64,000 bases of DNA from Thiothrix caldifontis (GTDB lineage: Bacteria; Pseudomonadota; Gammaproteobacteria; Thiotrichales; Thiotrichaceae), in assembly GCF_900107695.1 (NCBI RefSeq), contig NZ_FNQP01000006.1, positions 124,001-188,000 of the forward strand, in the 5' to 3' direction. Numbering within the stretch: the stretch's first letter is position 1; every line of letters starts with the position of its first letter. The notes below the pieces were generated by a model. It did no database searches and was not told the DNA's origin. It saw nothing but the letters and a program-made list of their open reading frames with translations. The position numbers and the translations under genes are program-made. This document shows positions 10,346 to 18,336 of this stretch, one piece after another.

Positions 10346-11869
10346 ATGAGAAAAATCGTTTCACTGCCCACAGTCGTGGTTGCCATGCTCTTAACGTTGA
10401 TGCCTAGTTGGGTAACAGCGAATGACGGCAGCGGCTTAGATGCTTGGTTTGGCACTATTAATGGTTGGTTATCAACCGTCATTTTCTATGATGTGTTTCC
10501 TGGTGAGCCAGCCATGCCGTTCATTGTGGCATGGCTCATTGCAGGTGCTGTCTTTTTGACGCTACGCTTCAGTTTCGTCAATTTACGCATGATAGGACAT
10601 GCTTTCGCCGTATTACGGGGTAAATACCGAACCGCAGATGACAAAGGTGAAGTGACGTCTTTCCAAGCGTTAACCACTGCGTTATCGGCAACCGTGGGCT
10701 TAGGCAATATCGCTGGGGTAGCGATTGCGATCTCGATTGGTGGGCCGGGCGCAACTTTTTGGATGATTGTAGCGGGCTTTCTCGGTATGACGACTAAGTT
10801 TACCGAAGCAACCTTGGCGCAAATGTATCGCGAAGTACGCCCAGATGGGCGCTTAATGGGCGGTGCAATGGAATATTTATCTAAAGGCTTTGCTGAGCAA
10901 GGCATGGAGGGTCTGGGCAAATTTCTCGCCATCATGTTCGCGGTATTCACCATTTTTGGCTCATTTGGGGCGGGTAGCGCTTTCCAAGTCAGCCAATCCT
11001 TAGGTGCGGTAAAGGAACAGATTCCGTTTTTTGCAGAAATGCCAATTGCTTACGGTATTCTGATGGCAGTGTTAACCGGGTTAGTGATCATTGGTGGATT
11101 AAAGCGTATTGCGCACACAGCGGAAGCCATTGTACCCACCATGATCATCGTATATTTACTAGCCTGCTTATGGATTATCCTCAACAATATCAGCGGTGTG
11201 CCCGATGCATTGAGTAAGATTGTGGTTGAAGCCTTCTCCCCCATCGCAGTGGCAGGTGGTATTGTCGGGGCGATTGTACAGGGCTTCAAACGAGCCGCGT
11301 TCTCCAGTGAAGCGGGCTTGGGTTCAGCCGCGATAGTGCATTCCACAGCTTCGGTTAAATACCCGGTACGTCAAGGAATGGTTGCATTGTATGAGCCATT
11401 CATTGACACCGTGATTATTTGCACTATGACGGCACTGGTAATTATTTTGACAGGCGTTTACAACTCGCCAGAAACAGAAAGTATCCGTGCCGCGAGCCAA
11501 GGCGCTGCATTAACGGCCGTCGCCTTCCGCACAGTAGCAGATTGGTTCCCAATTATCCTCACGCTGTCGGTATTTTTGTTTGCTTTTAGTACCATGATTG
11601 CATGGTCATACTATGGTGAACGCTGCTGGGTATATTTATTTGGCGAAAAACTTTCGATCATTTACAAAGTGATGTTTTTAGTCTTTGTGTTGTTAGCTTC
11701 GGTAGCAAGTGCAGCCAATATGCTGGACTTTACTGACTTACTGGTATTAGCGATGGCTTTTCCGAACCTGATCGGCTTGTATCTGCTGAGTGGTAAAGTG
11801 CGGGTAGCCCTGAATGATTACACTGCCAAGCTAAAAAGTGGCGAGCTAGATCGTGAAACAAAGCGGTAA
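10346..11869 (+). CDS. Alanine/glycine:cation symporter (AGCS family)
   Basis: This is a sodium-coupled amino-acid transporter of the AGCS family (AlsT/DagA type), which imports alanine or glycine. The 507-residue protein begins with a cleavable-looking hydrophobic stretch (IVSLPTVVVAMLLTLMPSWV) and then has about ten to eleven membrane segments. Family signatures include SATVGLGNIAGVAIAISIGG near residue 115 and the segment GFKRAAFSSEAGLGSAAIVH near 315. A GAGGAG site lies 7 bases before the ATG. No riboswitch is visible in the 85-base upstream region. The substrate cannot be settled from sequence. Confidence 0.92.
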   Translation: MRKIVSLPTVVVAMLLTLMPSWVTANDGSGLDAWFGTINGWLSTVIFYDVFPGEPAMPFIVAWLIAGAVFLTLRFSFVNLRMIGHAFAVLRGKYRTADDKGEVTSFQALTTALSATVGLGNIAGVAIAISIGGPGATFWMIVAGFLGMTTKFTEATLAQMYREVRPDGRLMGGAMEYLSKGFAEQGMEGLGKFLAIMFAVFTIFGSFGAGSAFQVSQSLGAVKEQIPFFAEMPIAYGILMAVLTGLVIIGGLKRIAHTAEAIVPTMIIVYLLACLWIILNNISGVPDALSKIVVEAFSPIAVAGGIVGAIVQGFKRAAFSSEAGLGSAAIVHSTASVKYPVRQGMVALYEPFIDTVIICTMTALVIILTGVYNSPETESIRAASQGAALTAVAFRTVADWFPIILTLSVFLFAFSTMIAWSYYGERCWVYLFGEKLSIIYKVMFLVFVLLASVASAANMLDFTDLLVLAMAFPNLIGLYLLSGKVRVALNDYTAKLKSGELDRETKR

Positions 11870-11892
11870 TTAACGATTAGCCCTTATCCTAA

Positions 11893-11912
11893 CCTCCCCT
11901 TATCAGGGGAGG
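11893..11912. terminator. Hairpin between convergent agcS and smpB
   Basis: CCTCCCCT and AGGGGAGG form an 8-bp perfect stem with a 4-base loop 24 bases after the symporter stop. There is no clear T tract on either strand, so this may be a short dispersed repeat or a weak bidirectional terminator. Confidence 0.5.
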
Positions 11913-11934
11913 AACAAGAGCAATTATTCAACAA

Positions 11935-12420
11935 TTAATGCCGTTTCATCAGGCGTTCTTTTTCTCTGCCCCAATCACGTTCTTTTTCAGAATCGCGCTT
12001 GTCGTGTTGTTGTTTGCCTTTTGCCAAGCCAATTTCGACTTTGACACGGTTATTTTTCCAGTACATCGCCAAGGGTACAACGGTATACCCCTTACGATCG
12101 ACCGCGTTATTGAGTTTGACGATTTCGGTATCGTGCAATAACAGTTTGCGGGTGCGCAATGAATCGGGAATGATGTGGGTGGAAGCGGATAATAAGGCGC
12201 TAATGTGTGCGCCAAATAAAAATACTTCGCCTTTTTCGAGAATCACGTAACTTTCTTTAAGCTGGATACGCCCTGCCCTGAGGCTTTTCACTTCCCAGCC
12301 TTGCAGCACCAAACCAGCCTCGAAGGTTTGCTCGATGTAATAGTCGTGGCGTGCCTGTTTATTCAAGGCAATGGTTTTGTTGCCGGGGGCGCTCTTCTTT
12401 TTGGTCGTCGCTTTTGCCAT
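11935..12420 (-). CDS. smpB: SsrA-binding protein SmpB
   Basis: SmpB binds tmRNA and delivers it to stalled ribosomes for trans-translation. The 161-residue protein has the family core [20 protein letters not shown], then [17 protein letters not shown], followed by an OB-fold and the basic C-terminal tail ([20 protein letters not shown]...) that enters the mRNA channel. I chose the ATG at 12420 ([11 protein letters not shown]), the usual basic N-terminus; another ATG at 12438 is possible and neither has a strong ribosome binding site. No ssrA gene was noticed in the window. Confidence 0.95.
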   Translation of the reverse strand: MAKATTKKKSAPGNKTIALNKQARHDYYIEQTFEAGLVLQGWEVKSLRAGRIQLKESYVILEKGEVFLFGAHISALLSASTHIIPDSLRTRKLLLHDTEIVKLNNAVDRKGYTVVPLAMYWKNNRVKVEIGLAKGKQQHDKRDSEKERDWGREKERLMKRH

Positions 12421-12516
12421 GAGGGTAATAATCGCCATGCAAGTTAAGGAAACATGAAATGATACGCGGGTTTGCCGTATCATCAAGCGCTTTGTGACAA
12501 TACTACAGGATTCCCT

Positions 12517-13560
12517 ATGCGCCCAGCTTCGCTCAGTTCCATCCTCGACAAAGAGTTTCTCGGCACGTTAGAAGGTCATCATACCCCCGTGATGTTGTGG
12601 GGGCCGCCGGGCGTGGGTAAGTCGCAAATTGTGGCACAAGTCGGGATTCGCCATACGGTTCCCGTGATTGATGTGCGTTTATCACAGATGGAACCCAGCG
12701 ATTTACGCGGCATCCCCTTTCGTGACAAAGAGCTGGTGGAATGGGCGATTCCCTCCATGCTACCGGATGAGGAGCGCCACGGGGCAATGGGCATTTTGTT
12801 TCTGGATGAAATCACCTCCGCCGTGCCAAGCGTATCCGCAGCCGCGTATCAGTTGATTCTGGATCGACGCTTGGGTGATTACCGTGTACCGGATGGCTGG
12901 GCAATCTTTGCCGCTGGCAATCGCCAAGGCGACCGGGGCGTGACTTACACCATGCCTGCGCCTTTAGCTAACCGCTTTTCACACTTTGAAGTCGATTTGA
13001 ATCTGGATGACTGGGTAGCGTGGGCATACAAGCACCATATCGACGAACGCATTATCGGCTTTTTGCGCTTTCGCCCTGAACAATTATTTAACTTTGATCC
13101 GGCACACAATCCGGTCGCCTTCCCTACCCCGCGTTCGTGGGAATTTGCACACCGCGCCTTGCAGAAATTTGGCAATTCCCCCAATTTATTACTGGGAACC
13201 TTGCAAGCCTGTGTCGGGCCAGCGGCGGGGATTGAATTGAAAGCGTTTGTGGATAGCCTTGATCAAATGCCGGACTTGGATGCGATTTTACGCGGTGAAG
13301 ACATCAAAGCACCCAAGGAAGTGGATTTGCAATACGCGGTGGCTTCATCGCTGGTCGGTCGGGCAATTCGGGCGAAAGGCACGCCAGAAGCGGCGGAAAC
13401 TTATGGGCATATTCTCAATTACGCCAAAGCGTTTCCGTTGAAGGAAATGGGCGTGATGTTGGTGTCGGATATGTTACGTGCTGTCGGTGATGAGATTTTC
13501 GGGATTCCCGCGTTTGCGCAATGGGCGCAGTCGATTGGCGATATTATGCTGTACGATTAA
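12517..13560 (+). CDS. MoxR-like AAA ATPase, without adjacent VWA partner
   Basis: This is a 347-residue AAA+ ATPase of the MoxR type, with Walker A GPPGVGKS near residue 30, Walker B ILFLDEI near 95, and a sensor-1 AAGN near 135. MoxR ATPases usually act as chaperone-like machines with a von Willebrand factor A protein encoded next door. Here the downstream genes are on the opposite strand and the upstream gene is smpB, so the partner is elsewhere or absent. The ATG at 12517 has AGGA seven bases upstream; an earlier in-frame ATG at 12472 lacks one. Confidence 0.85.
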   Translation: MRPASLSSILDKEFLGTLEGHHTPVMLWGPPGVGKSQIVAQVGIRHTVPVIDVRLSQMEPSDLRGIPFRDKELVEWAIPSMLPDEERHGAMGILFLDEITSAVPSVSAAAYQLILDRRLGDYRVPDGWAIFAAGNRQGDRGVTYTMPAPLANRFSHFEVDLNLDDWVAWAYKHHIDERIIGFLRFRPEQLFNFDPAHNPVAFPTPRSWEFAHRALQKFGNSPNLLLGTLQACVGPAAGIELKAFVDSLDQMPDLDAILRGEDIKAPKEVDLQYAVASSLVGRAIRAKGTPEAAETYGHILNYAKAFPLKEMGVMLVSDMLRAVGDEIFGIPAFAQWAQSIGDIMLYD

Positions 13561-13564
13561 TTTC

Positions 13565-13593
13565 AGCGGGGCGCACCCGTGTTGCGCCCCGCT
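13565..13593. terminator. Bidirectional hairpin between moxR-like and SH3 genes
   Basis: AGCGGGGCGCA and TGCGCCCCGCT form a perfect 11-bp GC-rich stem with a 7-base loop. It lies 5 bases after the MoxR stop and 8 bases beyond the convergent gene's stop, so it can serve both. T tracts are short. Confidence 0.7.
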
Positions 13594-13600
13594 CTTCGAC

Positions 13601-14254
13601 TTAATCCCCCGCCAGCAGCGCCGTCATTTGCCAACGCCCCCCCACCTTTTCAAAAAAAGCCCGGTAATCCACCGCACTGCGGGTAAAGCTGCGGGCAACA
13701 TAACCTTTCTTGCCGTTGGGTAGCTTGATAGCCACCCATTGATCATTGCCATGATCCGCCGAATTTAGCGCAACGATGTCATAGCTTAGGGTTTGCAGAA
13801 TTTTGCCATCCGGCTTAGGAGTGGCACGGACATTGACCTTGTTACCAATGATGGCGATGTTTTCAAACGCATCCAAATCACCCTTTACAGGCCAATGGGA
13901 TGAAATGTAAGGCGCGTTAAAACTGCCATCTTGATTGAAACCGCCCCCCAATGCCAACACAGTACCCAGTGTTTCCCACAACGGGCTGTTAGGCTTGTCG
14001 ATTGCCCAGTTTTTCTTGAAGTCGTTGATGCCGTTATCGTCACCAAAGCCATTCTGGATATTTTTGCTGACAACTGCCAACACCGCCGCCTTGTCGCGTT
14101 TAGCAACGGCAACCTGCAATTGGGCACGGAACGTGAAAAAGTCCGGCTGCTTGGCAGCTTCATCCACTGGCAGCAAGGTAACAGCGTGTGATAAGACCGG
14201 AAAAGCCAGCATCAAGCCCAAACAACTGGCGGCTAATAAAGCACGGATTCGCAT
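13601..14254 (-). CDS. Secreted protein with bacterial SH3 domain
   Basis: This 217-residue protein has an N-terminal signal peptide (residues 1-24, ending SHA). Residues about 130-195 look like a bacterial SH3 domain: VNVRATPKPDGKILQTLSYD, then WVAIKLPNGKKGYVARSFT, the usual pattern for cell-wall or ligand binding modules. The N-terminal half, with KRDKAAVLAVVSKNI, resembles no function I can name. It lies downstream of a lipoprotein gene on the same strand and may be co-expressed. Function is unknown; a periplasmic role is inferred from the signal peptide. Confidence 0.8.
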   Translation of the reverse strand: MRIRALLAASCLGLMLAFPVLSHAVTLLPVDEAAKQPDFFTFRAQLQVAVAKRDKAAVLAVVSKNIQNGFGDDNGINDFKKNWAIDKPNSPLWETLGTVLALGGGFNQDGSFNAPYISSHWPVKGDLDAFENIAIIGNKVNVRATPKPDGKILQTLSYDIVALNSADHGNDQWVAIKLPNGKKGYVARSFTRSAVDYRAFFEKVGGRWQMTALLAGD

Positions 14255-14315
14255 AGGTTATCTCCCTCTAGCGTATTGCTAAAAAAATGCCCCGCTCATA
14301 CGGCAGGGCATTGGC

Positions 14316-15533
14316 TCATTTCACGTTAACACGGACAGTATATTTGCCCTTCCACGGATCGGCTTTCTTGCATTCGACCACCTGAATTTTGTAGTCGCCC
14401 GCTATGGTTGGCTTGACCGTTGCCTTACTGTGGCAAGACAAATCCATGTCGTTGGCATTTTCACCTTTGGGGTCGGTGATGTAGATGGAAACCTTGCCAT
14501 CACTTTTGTTGTCTAGCTGCTCAACCGTCATGGTCTGACCTTTGCCTACACCCATGACGTAGTTTTGCTCGGTATCAAAATCCGCCAACTTGCCAGTGAC
14601 CGTAGCGCTGGATGCACCCTTGGCAAACTGAATACGTTCAGCTTTATTGATAGGCTTGGCAGCTTGCTTGTTATCTAAAGCGCAAATCTCAGCATTTTTG
14701 CCAACCCAGCAACCCTTTTTCAGCTTGAAATCTTCGCCCAGCAATTCCTGTGCGTGGGATGCCTGAGATGTGCCGTTCCACGAAGCCCCTGCCACGCCTT
14801 TTTCCAGCATATTCAGGTAAACAAAATACTTGTCACCAAACAGGCGGAAAGAGCCATCCTTGTCAGCATCATACATGCACGTACCGTTAAGATATGTTTT
14901 ACCTTTGACCTTGAGGGAGCAATCCACTTCGCGACCATCCGCACCCTTGCGCCAATCCTTACCCTGTGCAGTCTGAACGGCTTTCGATAGGCTTGCACGT
15001 TCATCTGCCAGCGCCTTGCGGGTGGAATAAAGGCTTTTGCCCTCGGGATACAGAATGTCGTCCGCTACCCACTGCCCGTCTTCCCGCACCATTTTGAAAA
15101 CAATCGTATTTTTAAATACCTGAGGCGCAGAAGGTGTCACATTGAGGTCAACACGCACGGTATTGGGTGCTGTTTCCTTGAAACGGATGCCGGAGCTGGC
15201 ATAGCTTAACTTGTCATCATAGTCTTGGGAGTTGAGATACGGATTCGCATCAGCCCCCCAACCGCAAGGCTCATCATTGTGCCCTTTGCAGGCTTGCTCG
15301 CTTTTCTGGATGTCGGCTTTGAAGGCTTTGGACATGGCAATATCCGGTGTCAGCACATTGTTAGCAGCGGCAGCAAAATAACGCTCATAAAACCCACGTA
15401 CTGTATCAGCAGCCGTAACCGCTTTTTCGACGGTTTTTACTGGTGATTTTTCCGCAGCAGTGCTGGTTGCACAGCCCGTCAATGACAAGAACACACACAC
15501 TGCCATCACCGCTAAAGAAACCTGATTTTTCAT
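14316..15533 (-). CDS. Lipoprotein with DUF3828-like and C-terminal beta domain
   Basis: This 405-residue protein starts at the ATG at 15533, where GAGGG lies six bases upstream and the translation begins with a lipoprotein signal ending LSLTGC (lipobox). Residues about 45-175 (VRGFYERYFAAA..., DPYL-like NPYLNSQDYDD, DGQWVADDILYPEG) resemble DUF3828. The C-terminal 100 residues look like an all-beta PPC- or Ig-like module (TMTVEQLDNKSDGKVSIYIT). Two cysteine-rich short segments (CKGHNDEPCGWG, GCWVGKNAEICAL) suggest disulfides. Function is unknown. It precedes the SH3 protein gene and follows a two-component system. Confidence 0.78.
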   Translation of the reverse strand: MKNQVSLAVMAVCVFLSLTGCATSTAAEKSPVKTVEKAVTAADTVRGFYERYFAAAANNVLTPDIAMSKAFKADIQKSEQACKGHNDEPCGWGADANPYLNSQDYDDKLSYASSGIRFKETAPNTVRVDLNVTPSAPQVFKNTIVFKMVREDGQWVADDILYPEGKSLYSTRKALADERASLSKAVQTAQGKDWRKGADGREVDCSLKVKGKTYLNGTCMYDADKDGSFRLFGDKYFVYLNMLEKGVAGASWNGTSQASHAQELLGEDFKLKKGCWVGKNAEICALDNKQAAKPINKAERIQFAKGASSATVTGKLADFDTEQNYVMGVGKGQTMTVEQLDNKSDGKVSIYITDPKGENANDMDLSCHSKATVKPTIAGDYKIQVVECKKADPWKGKYTVRVNVK

Positions 15534-15728
15534 AGACAACCCTCTACCCCTCGCACAGGGATCATTGTAACCAATAAAAAACACTCATCATTAACATAGA
15601 ACTTATGTTGATATTTATCAATGCAATAAACAGTTTTTTTGGGTTCAAAAAATATCCAGCACAATAAATCCCCCAGTAACATTAAGTGCCCAATAACAAA
15701 ATTGTGCCACCGATAGATTTGAACCGTA

Positions 15729-15746
15729 ACTGTACAGTTGTACAGT
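15729..15746. promoter_or_regulatory. 18-bp dyad with LexA-type CTGT-N8-ACAG core
   Basis: ACTGTACA-GT-TGTACAGT is a perfect 8-2-8 inverted repeat, and its centre fits the proteobacterial SOS box CTGT-N8-ACAG exactly. It lies between the response regulator stop (15771) and the lipoprotein start, about 200 bases upstream of the latter. It could be a LexA site or the site of the neighbouring regulator. Confidence 0.45.
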
Positions 15747-15770
15747 ATTTTGTGAATTTTCAATGACACT

Positions 15771-16421
15771 TCAAAAAGTGGGATCGTCTAGCAACCGCTG
15801 TTTGATGGCCTGGGCAGCCGCTTCCACACGGGTGGCAACGCCCAGTTTGAGTAAAATCGCACTGACGTGATAACGGGCAGTGGGCTGGGATATATGTAGT
15901 TTGCCTGCAATTTCGGTATTGCTGAAACCTTGCACCAGCAAGGCGAGGACTTTGTGCTGTTGCGCACTCAACTTGGTATTCATGCTGCTGGCAGCCGGTT
16001 TTTCTGCCGCCAATGCCTTGGCAATAACCGGGGAAAACACGGTTTCACCCGCGTGAACGGCGTGGATAGCCTGCTCCATGTCTTCGGCAGAGGTGTTTTT
16101 AAGGATGTAACCGTTGGCTTGGGCTTGCAGCATCTGCTTGACCAGTTCTGTGTCCTGAAACGTGCTGAGAGCAATAACCCGCGTCTGTGGACAACATTGG
16201 CGAATGGCTTGAGTCGCGGCGATACCGCCAACGCCATCCATTTTCACATCCATTAACACCACGTCAGGCTGAAGTTGTTGGCTCAAGCACAAGGCTTCTT
16301 CACCACTGTCAGCTTCCGCTACCACCACAATGCCCGCAAAAAATGCAATGACGTGCCGCAGCCCTTTACGCACCACCATGTGGTCATCCACGACGATAAT
16401 CCTGATGGCTTTATCCGGCAT
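15771..16421 (-). CDS. NarL/FixJ-type response regulator
   Basis: This 216-residue protein has an N-terminal receiver domain with acidic residues VDDH at 11-14 and the phospho-acceptor D58 in LMDVKMDG. The C-terminal LuxR-type helix-turn-helix (about 150-210) contains the typical LSAQQHKVLALLVQGFSNTE segment. It overlaps the 3' end of the upstream histidine kinase gene by 11 bases, so the pair is translationally coupled. Targets are not known; the adjacent lipoprotein and SH3 genes are the nearest candidates. Confidence 0.93.
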   Translation of the reverse strand: MPDKAIRIIVVDDHMVVRKGLRHVIAFFAGIVVVAEADSGEEALCLSQQLQPDVVLMDVKMDGVGGIAATQAIRQCCPQTRVIALSTFQDTELVKQMLQAQANGYILKNTSAEDMEQAIHAVHAGETVFSPVIAKALAAEKPAASSMNTKLSAQQHKVLALLVQGFSNTEIAGKLHISQPTARYHVSAILLKLGVATRVEAAAQAIKQRLLDDPTF

Positions 16422-18201
16422 CTGCTTGGTTCCAAATCAGTGTAATGGTTGTCCCGTGTTCGGGTTGCGCCTCGATTTCCAGCGTTGCGCCAATGTTTAT
16501 AGCTCGTTCCCGCATAATATCCAGGCCTAAATGCCCCGCCAGTCCCTGCTGGGGGTGAAAACCGCAGCCATCATCGCTAATCGTGAGTATAGCTTGCGCT
16601 GACATCCCTTCAAAATACAGGCTGACCAGCGTTGCCCCGGCGTGTTTGCTGATATTGTTGAGACTTTCCTGTGCAATGCGGTAGAACGTGGTTTGCACTT
16701 CCGGGGGTAAAATGCAGTCCTGTTCAATTTCCAGCTTGACCGTTAGCGGTGCGTGTACTCCGACACGGGTGCTTAACTGCTGCAACAGTTCACCGAACGG
16801 CTTGTCAATCAGGGCGGAGGGGCGTAGTTCCAGTAATAAAATACGCATTTCCGCCAAAGCATTCTGGTTAAGCTGGCGCAGTTCATCCAGCACCTGCTGC
16901 CCCTGTTGCGGATTCTGTTGCCAGACCAGTGGTAAGGTATCCGCCATTAAACTGGCAGAGAACAAGGTTTGGCTTACGGCATCGTGCAAATCGCGGGACA
17001 GGCGGTTGCGCTCCTCCATCCGGGCATTTTCCGCCGCGTAACTCGCCACTTCCGCCGTGCGTTCCGCTACCCGCTCCTCCAGATGCTGCACCAAATCCCG
17101 CTGTGTTGCTGCCATTTCATTGAAGGAGGTAGCAAGAAAGCCAATTTCATCGTGGTATGGCACTTTTATTGAGGTGGTGAGGTTGCCAGCCTGAATTTCC
17201 CGCACACCATGCAGCATGGCTTGCAAGGGTCGGTTCAAACTGACATGGAAGAAGCGCGGCAAAATGAGCAGAATGGCGAAGGTGGAAACAAGGATGAAAA
17301 CAACGATTGGCTGATAGATACGGTTCGGATCAGCACCCGTGTACACCGAACCAATGATCCACGCAATGCCCGACAGGATTGACAGCACAGCCGCCAAGGT
17401 TACGCCCACCAGCTTGAACTGGAATGACGAATATTCCGGGGTATGGTTAATGTATACCAGTGTAAAAGCGACGTAGGTCAGCAAGGCCAGCCAGCAGTTC
17501 AGCAACTCGGCTAAGCTCCAGTCGATCCAGCCCAAACCACGCACGATCAGCACAATCCCGATAGCGGCGGGCAACACGGTCACATAGAAGAATGCCCGGA
17601 GTGCCGCTGCCTGCGTTGCAAGCTGGGTGGAAGGCATGAGCAATGATTGAATCGCCAACCACACAGCGTGGTAGCAACGGCTATTCTGTTCCTGACCCAT
17701 CGCATCCACCAGTCGAAACAACAAGATGGCGTGTACGGCAAAAAACTCCAAGGGAAAGGGAATACTCAACCAATGATCCCGATATTCCACAATTCCTTGG
17801 CTCAGCAATGCGATACGCTGCATGGCAACGAAACTTTCAATGCCAATAATCAGGCAAATACCCGCCAAAATCGTGGCTTCGACCCACCATTTTGGGCGGA
17901 ATTGGCGTTGAAAATAGAACGCAAACAGTAAAAAACCTGACATCGCCAATGCGCCAAACACACTAACAAAAGGCAGGGCGAATTCCGCATAGTCGGGGGG
18001 AAGTGCAATACCGAGAAATTGCAGCAGTGTGCCGCAGCTTGCCGAGGCAAAGGTCAGCAACAAGAAAAACGCTACTTTAACGTTTACCCACGTGCGGAGC
18101 GCGTTTGCCAAGCGTACTGCAAAATAGCCGGTCAACAGCGATACCATCAGCAATTCGATGAAGAAATTGATGGCGAGAGGAGTCCAGAACAGTTGCAGCA
18201 T
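16411..18201 (-). CDS. Multi-spanning membrane sensor histidine kinase (HisKA_3 type)
   Basis: This 596-residue sensor kinase has about eight to nine predicted membrane segments across residues 1-320, with no large periplasmic domain, followed by a HAMP linker (about 320-375). The HisKA_3 dimerisation helix has the phospho-acceptor H406 in RNRLSRDLHDAVSQTLFSA, and a C-terminal HATPase domain carries the G box SDDGCGFHPQQG. Such kinases partner NarL-type regulators, as seen here by the 11-base overlap. The membrane-embedded sensor suggests detection of a membrane or hydrophobic signal, but this is inference. Confidence 0.92.
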   Translation of the reverse strand: MLQLFWTPLAINFFIELLMVSLLTGYFAVRLANALRTWVNVKVAFFLLLTFASASCGTLLQFLGIALPPDYAEFALPFVSVFGALAMSGFLLFAFYFQRQFRPKWWVEATILAGICLIIGIESFVAMQRIALLSQGIVEYRDHWLSIPFPLEFFAVHAILLFRLVDAMGQEQNSRCYHAVWLAIQSLLMPSTQLATQAAALRAFFYVTVLPAAIGIVLIVRGLGWIDWSLAELLNCWLALLTYVAFTLVYINHTPEYSSFQFKLVGVTLAAVLSILSGIAWIIGSVYTGADPNRIYQPIVVFILVSTFAILLILPRFFHVSLNRPLQAMLHGVREIQAGNLTTSIKVPYHDEIGFLATSFNEMAATQRDLVQHLEERVAERTAEVASYAAENARMEERNRLSRDLHDAVSQTLFSASLMADTLPLVWQQNPQQGQQVLDELRQLNQNALAEMRILLLELRPSALIDKPFGELLQQLSTRVGVHAPLTVKLEIEQDCILPPEVQTTFYRIAQESLNNISKHAGATLVSLYFEGMSAQAILTISDDGCGFHPQQGLAGHLGLDIMRERAINIGATLEIEAQPEHGTTITLIWNQADAG

Positions 18202-18246
18202 GTTCAGTTTGACCGGGTTCGATGGTGAGCACCAATATTAGCCCAT

Positions 18247-18275
18247 AAAAAAAGCCCCGCACAACGGCGAGGCTT
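18247..18275 (-). terminator. Terminator of the TCA-cycle operon after acnB
   Basis: GCCTCGC and GCGGGGC pair with one mismatch around a 6-base loop, followed on the minus strand by seven T. It lies about 60 bases after the acnB stop. On the plus strand the same hairpin is followed by TTCTTTTTC. A C/G-rich tract at 18290-18326 between it and acnB looks like a degenerate dispersed repeat. Confidence 0.75.
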
Positions 18276-18336
18276 CTTTTTCTTCCTCCCTTCACCCCTT
18301 GCGGGGGAAGGGTCGGGGATGGGGGGAATCTCTTCC

